Below, one piece after another: positions 54,468 to 63,202 of a stretch of 64,000 bases of DNA (position 1 is the stretch's first letter; every line of letters starts with the position of its first letter). The position numbers and the translations under genes were made by a program. This DNA comes from Clostridium aciditolerans. Its GTDB lineage: Bacteria > Bacillota > Clostridia > Clostridiales > Clostridiaceae. The notes under the pieces were generated by a model. The model ran no database searches and was not told the DNA's origin. It saw only the letters and a program-made list of their open reading frames with translations. The DNA lies in NCBI RefSeq assembly GCF_016316925.1, contig NZ_JAEEGB010000003.1, positions 160,042 through 224,041 of the forward strand, given 5' to 3'.

Positions 54468-55166
54468 TTAAATATATGGTTTAGTAAGAGATTGAGGCTC
54501 TTGTCCCATTGTTTTCAATAAAGATAAGCCAACTTCTCTTGCAGCTATTACTGATTGCCTAACAGCATCCGAATCTCCAGTAATTGTTATAATTACTTCA
54601 TTTGTGTGTGCTGTTCCTGCACCTGGACTTGCATATGTTACCAGCTCAACATTTGCAGTTTTCATTGCTGTATCTGCCATTACTAAACCGATACCAGCTG
54701 GAGCACTGGCAATTATTCCAAAAGCCTTTCCAAGTGGGGCACCAAATGCTTTTTCTGATGCCAAGCTTGCTCTTGCAGTATAGGAAAGTTCTAAGTGCCC
54801 TGAATCACATACATAAACATCTCCAAAAGTTCTATCTAATTCTTTAAGAGCAACTTCTACAGCTCTTCTTGCATCTGATACGTCTTCTGCTGCTAGAATT
54901 ATTAAAGATCCATGTCCTGCTCCACCCTTTGTATCTCTTGGCATTTCAATAGTTATTACTTCTGTATTAGTAGCTTTTACAGCCTCATCTGCTGCCATAA
55001 TATGAGGACCTGCTCCTATTCTTGAACTAATTATTCCTATAGAACGATATTTTTTATCTAATCCCATTTTTTCATGAAGAAAATAATCAACATTAGCTAT
55101 AACTAAGCCAATGGTATCTCCAATTGCTGTTCCCACAAATTCTGTTATTTTTGATGGTGTGTTCAT
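54468..55166 (-). CDS. pduB: Tandem-BMC shell protein PduB
   Basis: 232 residues with two BMC domains (about 35-120 and 140-225). It matches PduB closely along its length ('LTEFVGTAIGDTVGLVIANVD'-type opening, 'AADEAVKATNTEV', 'PRDTKGGAGHGSLII', 'VALKELDRTFGDVY'). It lacks the long N-terminal extension of Salmonella PduB, resembling the PduB' form. A trimer of this protein tiles the shell as a pseudo-hexamer. Last gene of the operon. The ATG follows AGAGAGG. It sits 34 bases after the integrase-like gene. Confidence 0.93.
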   Translation of the reverse strand: MNTPSKITEFVGTAIGDTIGLVIANVDYFLHEKMGLDKKYRSIGIISSRIGAGPHIMAADEAVKATNTEVITIEMPRDTKGGAGHGSLIILAAEDVSDARRAVEVALKELDRTFGDVYVCDSGHLELSYTARASLASEKAFGAPLGKAFGIIASAPAGIGLVMADTAMKTANVELVTYASPGAGTAHTNEVIITITGDSDAVRQSVIAAREVGLSLLKTMGQEPQSLTKPYI

Positions 55167-55200
55167 TGTTAATACCTCTCTTTTCTCTTAAACCCCTAAA

Positions 55201-55521
55201 TTAATTTGAACGATTAATAATACGTTTATTATATTTTTTTCTTACAATATAATTCCTAGGTGGATTTTTATGATAGAAAAACCTGCTAAGCGTAGCTAAT
55301 GCACAGAGTTTAACATTTATAGTCTGCGTTGTTTCCTTCTCTACGAGCACTAAATAGTCTTTGTACTCTTTACTCGTTTCCCTATCCAATTTCGAAATTT
55401 CTTCATTTTTGCAGCTATAGTACCAATTTATAAATTGTTCAACACATCTTGAATATGTCTTAACTGTACTTAAACTTTTACGTTCCTTGTATAGCAAATA
55501 CTTTTCAAATTCCTCTATCAT
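55201..55521 (-). CDS. Stand-alone integrase SAM-like (core-binding) domain protein
   Basis: 106 residues covering only the N-terminal DNA-binding SAM-like domain of a XerC/D-type tyrosine recombinase (IEEFEKYLLYKERKSLSTVK, then 'YSRCVEQFINWYY', 'INVKLCALATLSRFFYHKN'). The catalytic R-K-H-R-H-Y domain is absent and the frame ends in a basic tail. AAGGAG at good spacing to ATG 55521 and position between two shell genes argue that it is expressed. It could be a truncated integrase or a repurposed DNA-binding regulator. A strong terminator separates it from the upstream BMC-H gene. Confidence 0.78.
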   Translation of the reverse strand: MIEEFEKYLLYKERKSLSTVKTYSRCVEQFINWYYSCKNEEISKLDRETSKEYKDYLVLVEKETTQTINVKLCALATLSRFFYHKNPPRNYIVRKKYNKRIINRSN

Positions 55522-55606
55522 ATATATACACATCTCCTTTGCTATTACTTAAACTTCTAAAGATTTTTATAGGATAAAATTTTTTGATTTCCTATCAAAA
55601 ATATAA

Positions 55607-55641
55607 AAATTAGTATAGGAAATAAATTCCTATACTAATTT
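55607..55641 (-). terminator. Strong intrinsic terminator inside the microcompartment locus
   Basis: Perfect 15-bp arms AAATTAGTATAGGAA / TTCCTATACTAATTT, loop of five, followed on the minus strand by TTTATATTTTT. It lies 31 bases after the BMC-H stop and before the integrase-like gene. Confidence 0.85.
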
Positions 55642-55671
55642 CTAGAAAAACATTAGTTTATCTAAAATATC

Positions 55672-55962
55672 TTATTTTGAAGCTTCTTTGTTTGATGGAA
55701 GAATTACTTCAACCTCTGAATGTGGTCTTGGTATTACGTGTACTGATATTAATTCTCCAACACGTTGTGCTGCAGCAGCACCAGCATCTGTAGCAGCTTT
55801 AACAGCTCCAACATCTCCTCTAACCATAACAGTTACAAGTCCGCCTCCAACATATTCTTTACCTATTAAATATACGTTTGCTGCCTTAACCATAGCATCT
55901 GCTGCCTCTACAGCTCCTACCAATCCTTTAGTTTCTATCATTCCTAATGCATCATATTTCAT
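55672..55962 (-). CDS. BMC-H shell protein (PduA/EutM type)
   Basis: A 96-residue single BMC domain ([20 protein letters not shown], '[20 protein letters not shown]') with the usual short tail '[15 protein letters not shown]'. It forms hexagonal tiles whose central pore admits small substrates. The pore loop reads near 'EYVGGGLV'. The ATG follows AGGAGG. Downstream of pduL. Confidence 0.95.
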   Translation of the reverse strand: MKYDALGMIETKGLVGAVEAADAMVKAANVYLIGKEYVGGGLVTVMVRGDVGAVKAATDAGAAAAQRVGELISVHVIPRPHSEVEVILPSNKEASK

Positions 55963-56036
55963 TTTAAAATCCTCCTAAATATCTTTTATTTTTATATTTA
56001 AATTTTTTATTATAAACTTTATTTTTTATTAGTTTT

Positions 56037-56687
56037 TTATTTTACTATTGTTATTTTTGATTTTGACGTAATGCCCATAGCATTAGCTTCTTCAATATCA
56101 AGATGGCATTCAAGCTTTGAAGCATCGTTAGCTCTAACAGCTACATTGCTGTATATTCCACCTCTTAAATTATCAAATTTTATTGATACTACCTCTCCAT
56201 CATGTACTCCTAAATTTTTAGCATCTTCAGGTGTCATGTGAATATGTCTTTGTGCAACTACTAATCCTTCTTCAATTTGAACAGAACCTTTTGGTCCAAC
56301 TAAAGTTAAGGAAGGTGTTCCATTTAAGTCGCCTGATAGTCTTACATGTGTTGCTGCTCCAAGTTTAATACAGTCTCCAGTTAATACTTCAACTTGAGTT
56401 TTACTTCTTACAGGTCCAAGTATTCTAACTTTTTCAATTGCACCCTTTGGTCCGCAGATTGTTACAACTTCCTTGCAAGCATATTGTCCAGGTTGAGATA
56501 AATCTTTAAGTTTCTCAAGCTGATAACCCTTACCAAATAGAGCTTCTAAATCCTTTTCTGAAAGATGTATATGTCTATTAGAAATCCCTACTGGAATCTC
56601 ATTTGGATTCCCAGAAGCTGCAGTATTTACTTCTTTATTTTTAACTGCTTCTAACAAAAGCTTTAATACTGCTTCATAATTTTCCAT
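56037..56687 (-). CDS. pduL: Microcompartment phosphotransacylase PduL
   Basis: 216 residues. Converts acyl-CoA plus phosphate to acyl-phosphate, recycling CoA inside the compartment. Zn-binding His motifs SNRHIHLS (near 33), AQRHIHMTP (near 148) and 'LECHLDIEEANA' are seen, with two PduL beta-barrel domains. The first 18 residues (ENYEAVLKLLLEAVKNKE) form an amphipathic helix typical of an encapsulation peptide. The start codon overlaps the aldehyde dehydrogenase stop by one base (TAATG), so the two are translationally coupled. Confidence 0.96.
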   Translation of the reverse strand: MENYEAVLKLLLEAVKNKEVNTAASGNPNEIPVGISNRHIHLSEKDLEALFGKGYQLEKLKDLSQPGQYACKEVVTICGPKGAIEKVRILGPVRSKTQVEVLTGDCIKLGAATHVRLSGDLNGTPSLTLVGPKGSVQIEEGLVVAQRHIHMTPEDAKNLGVHDGEVVSIKFDNLRGGIYSNVAVRANDASKLECHLDIEEANAMGITSKSKITIVK

Positions 56688-58279
56688 TAGTTTGCCCCCT
56701 TAATAGCGGCAACTATTTGGTTAACTAAGTCTGCAATTTCATCATTTTTTAAACCTTCATTGCTAGCGCAAGTATTAGTATTTTTAGCACAGTCATTAGC
56801 CTTAGTTAAAGCTGCTGCAGCCGCTGCAATTTGAGCTGGGCTCATGTTCATAAATGAGTTTTGAGCTCCAAGATAACCTTCAGTAGTTTTTGCACAGTTT
56901 GTAGCTGGAGTATTCGGTGCTAATGCTGCACAATCTTTTATACCATAAGCAACTCTCTTAATGTTTACAAGGTGTTCTGGAGTAACGTTCTCAGATACTG
57001 AGCTTCCTCCCCATGTACCGCAGCCTAAAGTGAAGGAAGGATTAAGTCCTGTGCTTGCACCTGTTCCACCTTGAGTACCACCAGTATTAACAAGAATACG
57101 TGAAGCTGGCTTTTTAGCAAACTTCATAACTATATCTCTATCTTCAGTATGAAGGCTCATTGTGTGACCAATTCCATTTTGAAGTAATGCAATACTTAAT
57201 TCACATGCTTCATGCCAATCTTTTACTGTATAGAAACCAAGAACTGTTGTAAGTTTTTCGAAGGATAATGGATTACCTTCTCCTACTCCATTTTGTCTTC
57301 CTATAAGTACTCTTGTTCCTTCTGGAATACTAATTCCTGCAGCACTTGCAATAACTTGTGGGCTTCTTCCAACAAACTTAGCGTTCATAGCATGTCCATT
57401 TTTGAATAATAATCTACAAACTTTATCAGTCTCTTCTTTTGTCATGAAGTATCCACCCTGCTTTTTGAACTCTTCAATAACTCTCGCTTCGTTGCATTCT
57501 TCACAGATTATTGATTGCTCTGAAGCACAGATTGTACCATTATCGAAAGTCTTACTTGCCATGATGTTTCTAACAGCTTTCTCTACATCAGCAGTTCTTT
57601 CTATGTATGCTGGAGAGTTTCCTGCACCAACACCAAGAGCTGGCTTTCCTGAGCTGTAAGCAGCTTTAACCATTCCTGGACCACCTGTAGCTATTATTAT
57701 AGCAACTTCATTACTCTTCATTAGTTCATTTGTAGCTCCAATTGTTGGAATACTTACTGCAGTTATAACATTCTCTGGTGCACCAGCAGCAACAGCAGCA
57801 TCATGCATTAATTGAACTGCTTTAGTTGTACATTTTGCAGCAGATGGGTGTGGTGAGAACACTATAGCATTACGGGATTTAATTGAGATCATAGCTTTGA
57901 AAATGGCTGTAGATGTTGGGTTTGTTGAAGGTACTATACCCATAACTAAACCAACTGGTTCAGCAATCTCTATAAGCTTATTTACTTCGTCTTCTCTAAT
58001 TACATCGATAGTTTTCATATCTTTAATTGAATCATATAGTATTGTAGATGCTAACTGGTTTTTGAAAGTCTTATCTTCAACTTTACCAAAACCTGTTTCT
58101 TCAACTGCCATTTGAGCTAAACAAACAGCGTTTTCTTCTGCAACTCTAACCATATTACGTAAAATTTTATCAATTTGCTCTTCAGTATAATCAGCAATTT
58201 TATTAGCTGCTACTTTTCCAAGCCTAGCAAGATTTCTAGCTTCCTGTATTGAGCGTAAATCCTTATCAAAGTTTTCCAT
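56687..58279 (-). CDS. CoA-acylating aldehyde dehydrogenase of the microcompartment
   Basis: 530 residues, EutE/PduP-like. Oxidises an aldehyde to acyl-CoA with NAD+. Catalytic Cys in '[13 protein letters not shown]'; NAD-binding region '[20 protein letters not shown]'; '[17 protein letters not shown]' is conserved. After the core, about 65 extra residues hold an Ala-rich stretch, a Cys/Asn linker and a final amphipathic helix ([17 protein letters not shown]) that looks like a C-terminal encapsulation peptide, the layout seen in glycyl-radical-type (GRM) compartments. The ATG follows AGGAAG. Confidence 0.93.
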   Translation of the reverse strand: MENFDKDLRSIQEARNLARLGKVAANKIADYTEEQIDKILRNMVRVAEENAVCLAQMAVEETGFGKVEDKTFKNQLASTILYDSIKDMKTIDVIREDEVNKLIEIAEPVGLVMGIVPSTNPTSTAIFKAMISIKSRNAIVFSPHPSAAKCTTKAVQLMHDAAVAAGAPENVITAVSIPTIGATNELMKSNEVAIIIATGGPGMVKAAYSSGKPALGVGAGNSPAYIERTADVEKAVRNIMASKTFDNGTICASEQSIICEECNEARVIEEFKKQGGYFMTKEETDKVCRLLFKNGHAMNAKFVGRSPQVIASAAGISIPEGTRVLIGRQNGVGEGNPLSFEKLTTVLGFYTVKDWHEACELSIALLQNGIGHTMSLHTEDRDIVMKFAKKPASRILVNTGGTQGGTGASTGLNPSFTLGCGTWGGSSVSENVTPEHLVNIKRVAYGIKDCAALAPNTPATNCAKTTEGYLGAQNSFMNMSPAQIAAAAAALTKANDCAKNTNTCASNEGLKNDEIADLVNQIVAAIKGAN

Positions 58280-58313
58280 TGTTTCATACTTCCTTTCATA
58301 GCCTTAAGAATAG

Positions 58314-58913
58314 CTATTTTTTCTCATAATATAGTTTAAATTTAGCAATTAATAAATTTTTATCTGCCTTTGAAATTGCTCTGCCTGTAATTACAAAATC
58401 TTTGTATTCACGAGCTAGATTTCTAAGTTTAACAACCTTTAACTTAGATAAGATAAAAAGGGCTTTCTCTATACCATTTTTACTTACTAACTCATCTACA
58501 TCATCTTTATGTAGATTATCTAAATTTACCCTATGAATTTTATCTGACTCTAAAGCATCTTGATCTTTTTCGATATTATCTTCAGCTTTTTCTACATCTT
58601 TATTATATATATCTTCACTTGATACTGAGTCTTCTGGATTTTTAGGTCCAATTATACTTTCCAATTCCTGATGAGGACGTGGAATTACATGCTGTGAAAC
58701 TAAAAGTTCTTCATGAAGCTTTTTAACAGCTGCTGCTCCAGCTTCTATAGATGCTTGTACTGCACCTACATCACCTGTAATTGAAATTGTAACAAGACCG
58801 CCACCTACATAGGTTTTTTCAATAATACTTACATCTGCTGATTTCACCATCGTATCGGCTGCCTCAATAGCTGCAAGCAATCCTTTTGTTTCTATTAAAC
58901 CAAGCGCTTGCAT
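58314..58913 (-). CDS. BMC-H shell protein with C-terminal extension
   Basis: 199 residues. Residues 1-90 are a BMC-H domain (ALGLIETKGLLAAIEAADTM, '[19 protein letters not shown]'). Then comes an acidic linker rich in Asp/Glu (about 95-135) and a basic helical domain of about 60 residues ('VSKNGIEKALFILSKLKVVK', 'REYKDFVITGRAISKADKN'). The tail is not a known BMC domain; EutK and PduK also carry tails of this kind (EutK's is nucleic-acid binding). Role uncertain: shell tile plus cargo or nucleic-acid contact. The ATG follows AGGAGG. Confidence 0.85.
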   Translation of the reverse strand: MQALGLIETKGLLAAIEAADTMVKSADVSIIEKTYVGGGLVTISITGDVGAVQASIEAGAAAVKKLHEELLVSQHVIPRPHQELESIIGPKNPEDSVSSEDIYNKDVEKAEDNIEKDQDALESDKIHRVNLDNLHKDDVDELVSKNGIEKALFILSKLKVVKLRNLAREYKDFVITGRAISKADKNLLIAKFKLYYEKK

Positions 58914-58933
58914 AGGTTTATCCTCCTAGTCTT

Positions 58934-59596
58934 CTATAAAAGATCCGCCCAGTTTGCTGGATAGGTTGCATAGAATACCCTAGCTTTATCTGGTGAACCC
59001 CAAACTACTTTAGAACCAGATGGTACAAATAACACATCTCCAGCATGAGCTGTATATGTCTTTCCATTGATTTCTACTGTTAAAGTTCCCTCAATAACAT
59101 AGTCAAGTTCTTCATAAGTTAATTCCCAATCAAACTTCGAATTTTCAATAATTAAAAATCCAGCACTCATTTTTGATTCTTCTTTACTTACTAGTTCTTG
59201 AAAATAAACTTTGTTATCTGGATTACCAGTATCAAATACATCCATTTTTACTGAGCTTCCTCTAACAACTTTAAGTCCACTAGAATCCTTATCAGCTTCA
59301 TATGGAAGATTCTTTCCTTTTAAGCATTCAAGCATTTGCTCTAAAAGACCTTTGTCCATCATTGCTTTAAAGATGTTAAGCATCATTTCGCTGTCCATTC
59401 CCTCTATGCTTAGAGGTTTTTTAGCATCAAATTGCTGCACTTTAGGCTCTAAAGCTTTTGTAGTAAATACTATTCCATTGTTTTTTGCAAGGTCTTGAGC
59501 TGATGGTGTAATTATTTCGCTGCCATCTACACAAAATACTTTTTCTCCCTTTAATATTAATGCTTCAATATCTTTTGCACATATTAATTTTTTCAA
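58934..59596 (-). CDS. eutQ: EutQ-like cupin protein
   Basis: About 220 residues. The N-terminal half (KKLICAKDIEALILKGEKVF, 'SEIITPSAQDLAKNNGIVF') is followed by a C-terminal EutQ cupin barrel (about 115-220; 'YEELDYVIEGTLTVEINGKT', 'AGDVLFVPSGSKVVWGSPDK'). EutQ proteins have been linked to acetate-kinase activity and compartment assembly. The frame opens at ATG 59614, but TTG 59596 gives the family-typical MKKLI start with AAGGAAG upstream. It follows a 73-bp tandem repeat that separates it from pduT. Confidence 0.87.
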   Translation of the reverse strand: MKKLICAKDIEALILKGEKVFCVDGSEIITPSAQDLAKNNGIVFTTKALEPKVQQFDAKKPLSIEGMDSEMMLNIFKAMMDKGLLEQMLECLKGKNLPYEADKDSSGLKVVRGSSVKMDVFDTGNPDNKVYFQELVSKEESKMSAGFLIIENSKFDWELTYEELDYVIEGTLTVEINGKTYTAHAGDVLFVPSGSKVVWGSPDKARVFYATYPANWADLL

Positions 59597-59618
59597 TTTA
59601 TCACTTCCTTTCATTCAT

Positions 59619-59836
59619 AAATGAAACTCCTTCTCCTTTCGTCGAATGAGTAAGCGATTCACTACAAATCAAAGATTTGAGTTCTCTGCTTAAATGAAAC
59701 TCCTTCTCCTTTCGTCGAATGAGTAAGCGATTCACTGCAAATCAAAGATTTGAGTTCTCTGCTTAAATGAAACTCCTTCTCCTTCGTCGAATGAGTAAGT
59801 GATCATCACAAAATCAAAGATTTTGGATGCCTGCTT
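59619..59836. repeat. 73-bp tandem repeat, three units
   Basis: Units 59619-59691, 59692-59764 and 59765-59836. The first two differ at one base (ACTACAAATC versus ACTGCAAATC); the third is diverged at one end. Each carries a GAAACTCCTTCTCC block, TCGTCGAATGAGTAAG and a palindromic AAATCAAAGATTT. On the coding strand every unit ends GGAGAAGGAGTTTCAT, a Shine-Dalgarno-like run. The array starts within the pduT stop codon. A related single copy lies at 47224-47397. Confidence 0.85.
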
Positions 59837-60383
59837 AGAACAGAGATTCTATCAGTCTGTCGGACACCGAAGGTATAACTTCAGCATTTACCAGCAGACC
59901 TTTTTGTTCTGCAATAGCCTTTCCTGCTTCAACACCGGTTTGAACTGCAGCCACGTCTCCAGTAAAGGTGAAAAATGACTTACCGCCCAATCCTGTTCCC
60001 AATCGAAGTTCTAAAGGATGTAATTCAGCAGCTTTCATAATTGCGTCAGCAGCAATAACCATAGTTGCTAAGGAGAAAAACTCTATAATTCCTAAAGCCT
60101 GAATTCTATCTGGCATTGTTGCACCTGTTATTGCTGGGAATACTTCAGGACTGACATTTGGTATAATGATAGAATCAATTAAGAATTCTTCTGCCAACCT
60201 TTCACCAACACTGACTGAATCCTGAACCGCTGCAACATCACCTTGAATGATAGCAATATATTTACCTGGACAAACAGAGCTAGCTGTTACTATTTCCACA
60301 TCAGCGGTTTTTACCATCTGATCTGCTGCATATATACCACGTGCAATACTTGTAAATTCAACCATTCCTATTGCTTTTGCCAT
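59835..60383 (-). CDS. pduT: Tandem-BMC Fe-S shell protein PduT
   Basis: 182 residues, two BMC domains (about 3-90 and 95-182). The Cys in 'TASSVCPGKYIAII' near residue 38 is placed like the PduT Cys that holds a [4Fe-4S] cluster at the trimer axis, letting electrons cross the shell. It starts one base after the pduS stop, matching the known PduS-PduT partnership. The ATG follows AAGGAGG. Confidence 0.93.
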   Translation of the reverse strand: MAKAIGMVEFTSIARGIYAADQMVKTADVEIVTASSVCPGKYIAIIQGDVAAVQDSVSVGERLAEEFLIDSIIIPNVSPEVFPAITGATMPDRIQALGIIEFFSLATMVIAADAIMKAAELHPLELRLGTGLGGKSFFTFTGDVAAVQTGVEAGKAIAEQKGLLVNAEVIPSVSDRLIESLF

Positions 60384-60384
60384 A

Positions 60385-61713
60385 TCAGTCCCTCCTTATA
60401 GTAATAAAATCATTTCCACTTTCCACAACAGTTCCTGAAATGCTTGCGTGAATTGCAGCACCCAAACTTTCTTCAGGAATTTTCCCTATTATCTGTCCCA
60501 ACTCCACATGATCGCCAGCATTAACAACGGTCACTGCAGGTGCCCCTACATGCTGTCTCCTTGCAATGTGCACCAATTCAGGCTTTATTTCAACTTCTAT
60601 CATAGGAGCTGGCTCATCAAAATCATGCAAACCTAGTCTAGCTATAAGGCGCTTACTTGGAACCAATCGATATTCACGATTTTTGCTGGCGGTGAACTCT
60701 GACTTCATCGGTTTATACCTTATATTCTGTTCTGCCAATTTCCCTTTAAAATAGAGATTTGCAGATTTGGGATAAAGCCCTGCTGGACAGGAGAACAATT
60801 CACATAAATTGCATTGACAGCATAGCTGTGCACTCTTCTGACCTTCAACATCTGTTAATGCATAATTTAAAGCTCTCATCATCTTGTGAGGCTGCACATT
60901 ATGTCCAATAAGATAACGAGGACACATATCCGTACACATACGGCACTGTTCGCAGGAAGCTCTATTCACTCTTCTTGTCTGTTCTATATTCATAGATTTC
61001 TTACGAATAAGAAAATGCTGTTTTTTCAAAATTACAAATCCCTTGTTTTTCTTTGTAATATGCCCATCTATACTACTCATCACAGGTCCCATCATAGGTC
61101 CGCCATCAATAACCGCATAGTTATCAAAATTTTCTATTCCGCTAAGCTTTAACACATCTATAATAGGTGTTCCTATCGGTACCTTTACGGTCAATCGTTT
61201 AGGAATATCTCCTGCAATTGTGATATATTTTTCTGTAACCGGCTCTCCCATGGAAGCATGGTAAATATTTAATGCCGTTTCTGAATTCACTACTACACAT
61301 CCAACCTGGATTGGAATACCTGCTTCAGGAACAACTCTACCTGTAAGTTCATAAACCAGAACCTGTTCATCACCTGCCGGATAAATATCTGGAAGCTCTT
61401 TTACTTCAACAAAATCGCCTACCTGAAGTGCCTCAATTCTTTCTTTCAGAATTGAAATCACTTTTTTATGCTTTCCTTTAATACCTATAAGAGCTTTCCT
61501 AGCTCCAACTAATTTTCCTGCTGCTTCAAATCCTTTAATTATTTCATCTGGAAACAACTCCATCAACTGCTGATCCACCCTTAGCAAAGGTTCACACTCA
61601 GCTCCATTAAGAAGTATATATTCCGACTTTGATGTTAACTTTGCATGTGTAGGAAACCCTGCACCACCTGCACCAATAACGCCGGCTTCTCTAACCATTT
61701 CAAGAAGATTCAT
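60385..61713 (-). CDS. pduS: Electron-transfer flavoprotein PduS (RnfC-like)
   Basis: 442 residues. The N-terminal 'GVIGAGGAGFPTHAKL' is the RnfC/NuoF-type flavin/NAD-binding Gly-rich loop. Two [4Fe-4S] ligand sets follow near residues 255 and 300: CEQCRMCTDMCPR and CCQCNLCELFSCP. The C-terminal region has a barrel-sandwich domain ('VTVVNAGDHVELGQIIGKI'). PduS passes electrons to or from the lumen through PduT, either for NAD+ recycling or for cobalamin reduction. The ATG follows AAAGGAGG. Confidence 0.95.
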   Translation of the reverse strand: MNLLEMVREAGVIGAGGAGFPTHAKLTSKSEYILLNGAECEPLLRVDQQLMELFPDEIIKGFEAAGKLVGARKALIGIKGKHKKVISILKERIEALQVGDFVEVKELPDIYPAGDEQVLVYELTGRVVPEAGIPIQVGCVVVNSETALNIYHASMGEPVTEKYITIAGDIPKRLTVKVPIGTPIIDVLKLSGIENFDNYAVIDGGPMMGPVMSSIDGHITKKNKGFVILKKQHFLIRKKSMNIEQTRRVNRASCEQCRMCTDMCPRYLIGHNVQPHKMMRALNYALTDVEGQKSAQLCCQCNLCELFSCPAGLYPKSANLYFKGKLAEQNIRYKPMKSEFTASKNREYRLVPSKRLIARLGLHDFDEPAPMIEVEIKPELVHIARRQHVGAPAVTVVNAGDHVELGQIIGKIPEESLGAAIHASISGTVVESGNDFITIRRD

Positions 61714-61775
61714 TTTTACCTCCTTTGCAGTTCTCTATGATTCATAGGAATTATTAATTCTTATGAATCCTGAAC

Positions 61776-62039
61776 TTATCCAAAATTACAATCTGCATCA
61801 ATTATTCCAACAACAACTGCATCTACAGGAATATCGTCATTTCCTAACATTCTTCTAGCAGAAGATCCAGTAGTAACTATAACTCTATCACCGATACCTG
61901 CACTAATGTTATCCACTACAATGAATCTTCTTCCTGAATCTGTTCCACCAATTTCCTCTGCAAGCATAAATTTAAGTCCATTAAGTGATTCTGCTTTTCT
62001 AGTTGCCCATACAGTATCAATAAGTCTTGCTGCTATCAT
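61776..62039 (-). CDS. eutN: BMC-P pentamer vertex protein (EutN/CcmL/PduN)
   Basis: An 87-residue beta-barrel protein that caps the twelve shell vertices. Motifs: 'MIAARLIDTVWATRKAESLNG', 'FIVVDNISAGIGDRVIVTTGSSAR' and 'PVDAVVVGIIDA'. The ATG overlaps the preceding BMC gene's TGA (ATGA), so it is translationally coupled. Confidence 0.95.
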   Translation of the reverse strand: MIAARLIDTVWATRKAESLNGLKFMLAEEIGGTDSGRRFIVVDNISAGIGDRVIVTTGSSARRMLGNDDIPVDAVVVGIIDADCNFG

Positions 62040-62338
62040 ATTGCTTTTACCTCTTTCATTTTTAATTTAATTTCATTTAATGCAGCTTCAACGGATGCTG
62101 TGTCACCAAAAATTCCAATTAGAACCATATGCTGAGGGCATAATCCTCTAATATCTTCAACGGTAACTCCAACAGCTTTCTCAGCAATATCTGCAGCATA
62201 AATCATATCAATAAGTTTGCCTTGTACAAGTCCTATTGCATCACTGCTGTCTAAGTCCGTTTTACAATTTCCACCCATTCTTCTTCTAAGAATATCTTTA
62301 GTGCTTGGGGAAGGTGATTTTATAATTCTAAAATCCAC
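62036..62338 (-). CDS. Divergent single-BMC-domain protein
   Basis: 100 residues. About 35 N-terminal residues (DFRIIKSPSPSTKDILRRRM) precede a BMC domain in normal, non-permuted order ('AIGLVQGKLIDMIYAADIAE', 'LCPQHMVLIGIFGDTASVEAAL'). The central strand-loop differs from PduA/EutM ('DIRGLCPQHM' in place of YVGGGLV), so the pore would be unlike that of the 55672 protein. It starts with GTG after GGAGGG. It is not EutS/PduU-like. Confidence 0.82.
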   Translation of the reverse strand: MDFRIIKSPSPSTKDILRRRMGGNCKTDLDSSDAIGLVQGKLIDMIYAADIAEKAVGVTVEDIRGLCPQHMVLIGIFGDTASVEAALNEIKLKMKEVKAI

Positions 62339-62356
62339 TTTTAAACTCCCTCCTTA

Positions 62357-63202
62357 TTACTCTATAATATCCTGAGTACAGCTTAATGCTATTCCAAGTG
62401 GTGTGGCAAACATAGGATTCTTAGGTTTATGAGTATATACTCCTGTCTGTTTTCCAATGATTTCTTCAATTCCCGTAAGGCAGCAAGTACCACCTACTAA
62501 GGAAATTTCCTTCACATCATAATCCTTAATATTATAATTAATAATTGATGCTACCTTTTCCACTACTGGCTTTAATATTGGTAAAATTTCTTTATGGTTC
62601 TTGTTATCTCTTTTGAATTTATCTGCCTCATTGAAAGGCATTCCATATGCACCTGAAAGAACTAATGAAAAATGAGTTCCACCTGTAGGTTCGTCAACAA
62701 CATGAATAACTTTTCCATCCTTTAAAATTGATATTCCTGTTGTTCCGCCGCCAACATCTACCACTGCACCATTTTTAATTTTAAGTACATTATTAGCAGC
62801 AGTAGGTTCATCTAAAAGGCACGTAAGCTCAAATCCCGCAGCCTGAACTACATTTTTAATTGCTCCAGAATCTAAGGCATCCGTTCCTGGTGGAATTGCA
62901 GCAGCAGCATAAAGAAGTTCAGTATTAAGTTTTTCCTCAATTTCCTGTTTAAGCTCTCTAACAATCCTAACTGCTCCAATATAGTCAACAACCATACCAT
63001 CACGCACTACATCTGCATACCTATATGCGCCTGCAACAGGCTCATAGTTTTCATCTAAAACTGCCAGTACCACACATGCAGTACCTAGGTCTACACCTGT
63101 ATAATAAACAGAAGATTTATTAAGAATTGGTTTTTCTACAACTTCTTCAAACTTCTGAATCATCCTATCACAATATTCAAAAGTTAAATTTTTCTCTGAC
63201 AT
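62357..63202 (-). CDS. eutJ: EutJ, actin/Hsp70-fold ATPase of the microcompartment
   Basis: About 281 residues. The nucleotide-binding motifs of the actin/Hsp70 superfamily are visible: 'YYTGVDLGTACVVLAVLDE' (phosphate 1), 'GAVVDVGGGTTGISIL' (phosphate 2) and 'SLVGGTCCLTGIEEII' (adenosine). Presumed chaperone for compartment enzymes. The frame opens at 63226, but ATG 63202 follows GGGAGG and gives MSEKNLTFEY. The start lies 19 bases inside the upstream EutT-like gene. Confidence 0.92.
   Translation of the reverse strand: MSEKNLTFEYCDRMIQKFEEVVEKPILNKSSVYYTGVDLGTACVVLAVLDENYEPVAGAYRYADVVRDGMVVDYIGAVRIVRELKQEIEEKLNTELLYAAAAIPPGTDALDSGAIKNVVQAAGFELTCLLDEPTAANNVLKIKNGAVVDVGGGTTGISILKDGKVIHVVDEPTGGTHFSLVLSGAYGMPFNEADKFKRDNKNHKEILPILKPVVEKVASIINYNIKDYDVKEISLVGGTCCLTGIEEIIGKQTGVYTHKPKNPMFATPLGIALSCTQDIIE

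Noticed and set aside
54387-54470. Open frame overlapping the pduB 3' end with a Cys-containing tail peptide (ending RGVKYDV)
   Set aside because: No start codon or ribosome binding site in that frame, and no slippery site that would support programmed frameshifting. Probably chance.
59619-59836. Possible CRISPR array (three regular repeats)
   Set aside because: Units are 73 bp, directly abutting, with no unique spacers, and no cas genes are near. It is a simple tandem repeat.
62036-62338. EutS/PduU (circularly permuted) assignment
   Set aside because: The BMC strands appear in normal order and the EutS N-terminal barrel strand is absent. Called a divergent single-BMC protein instead.
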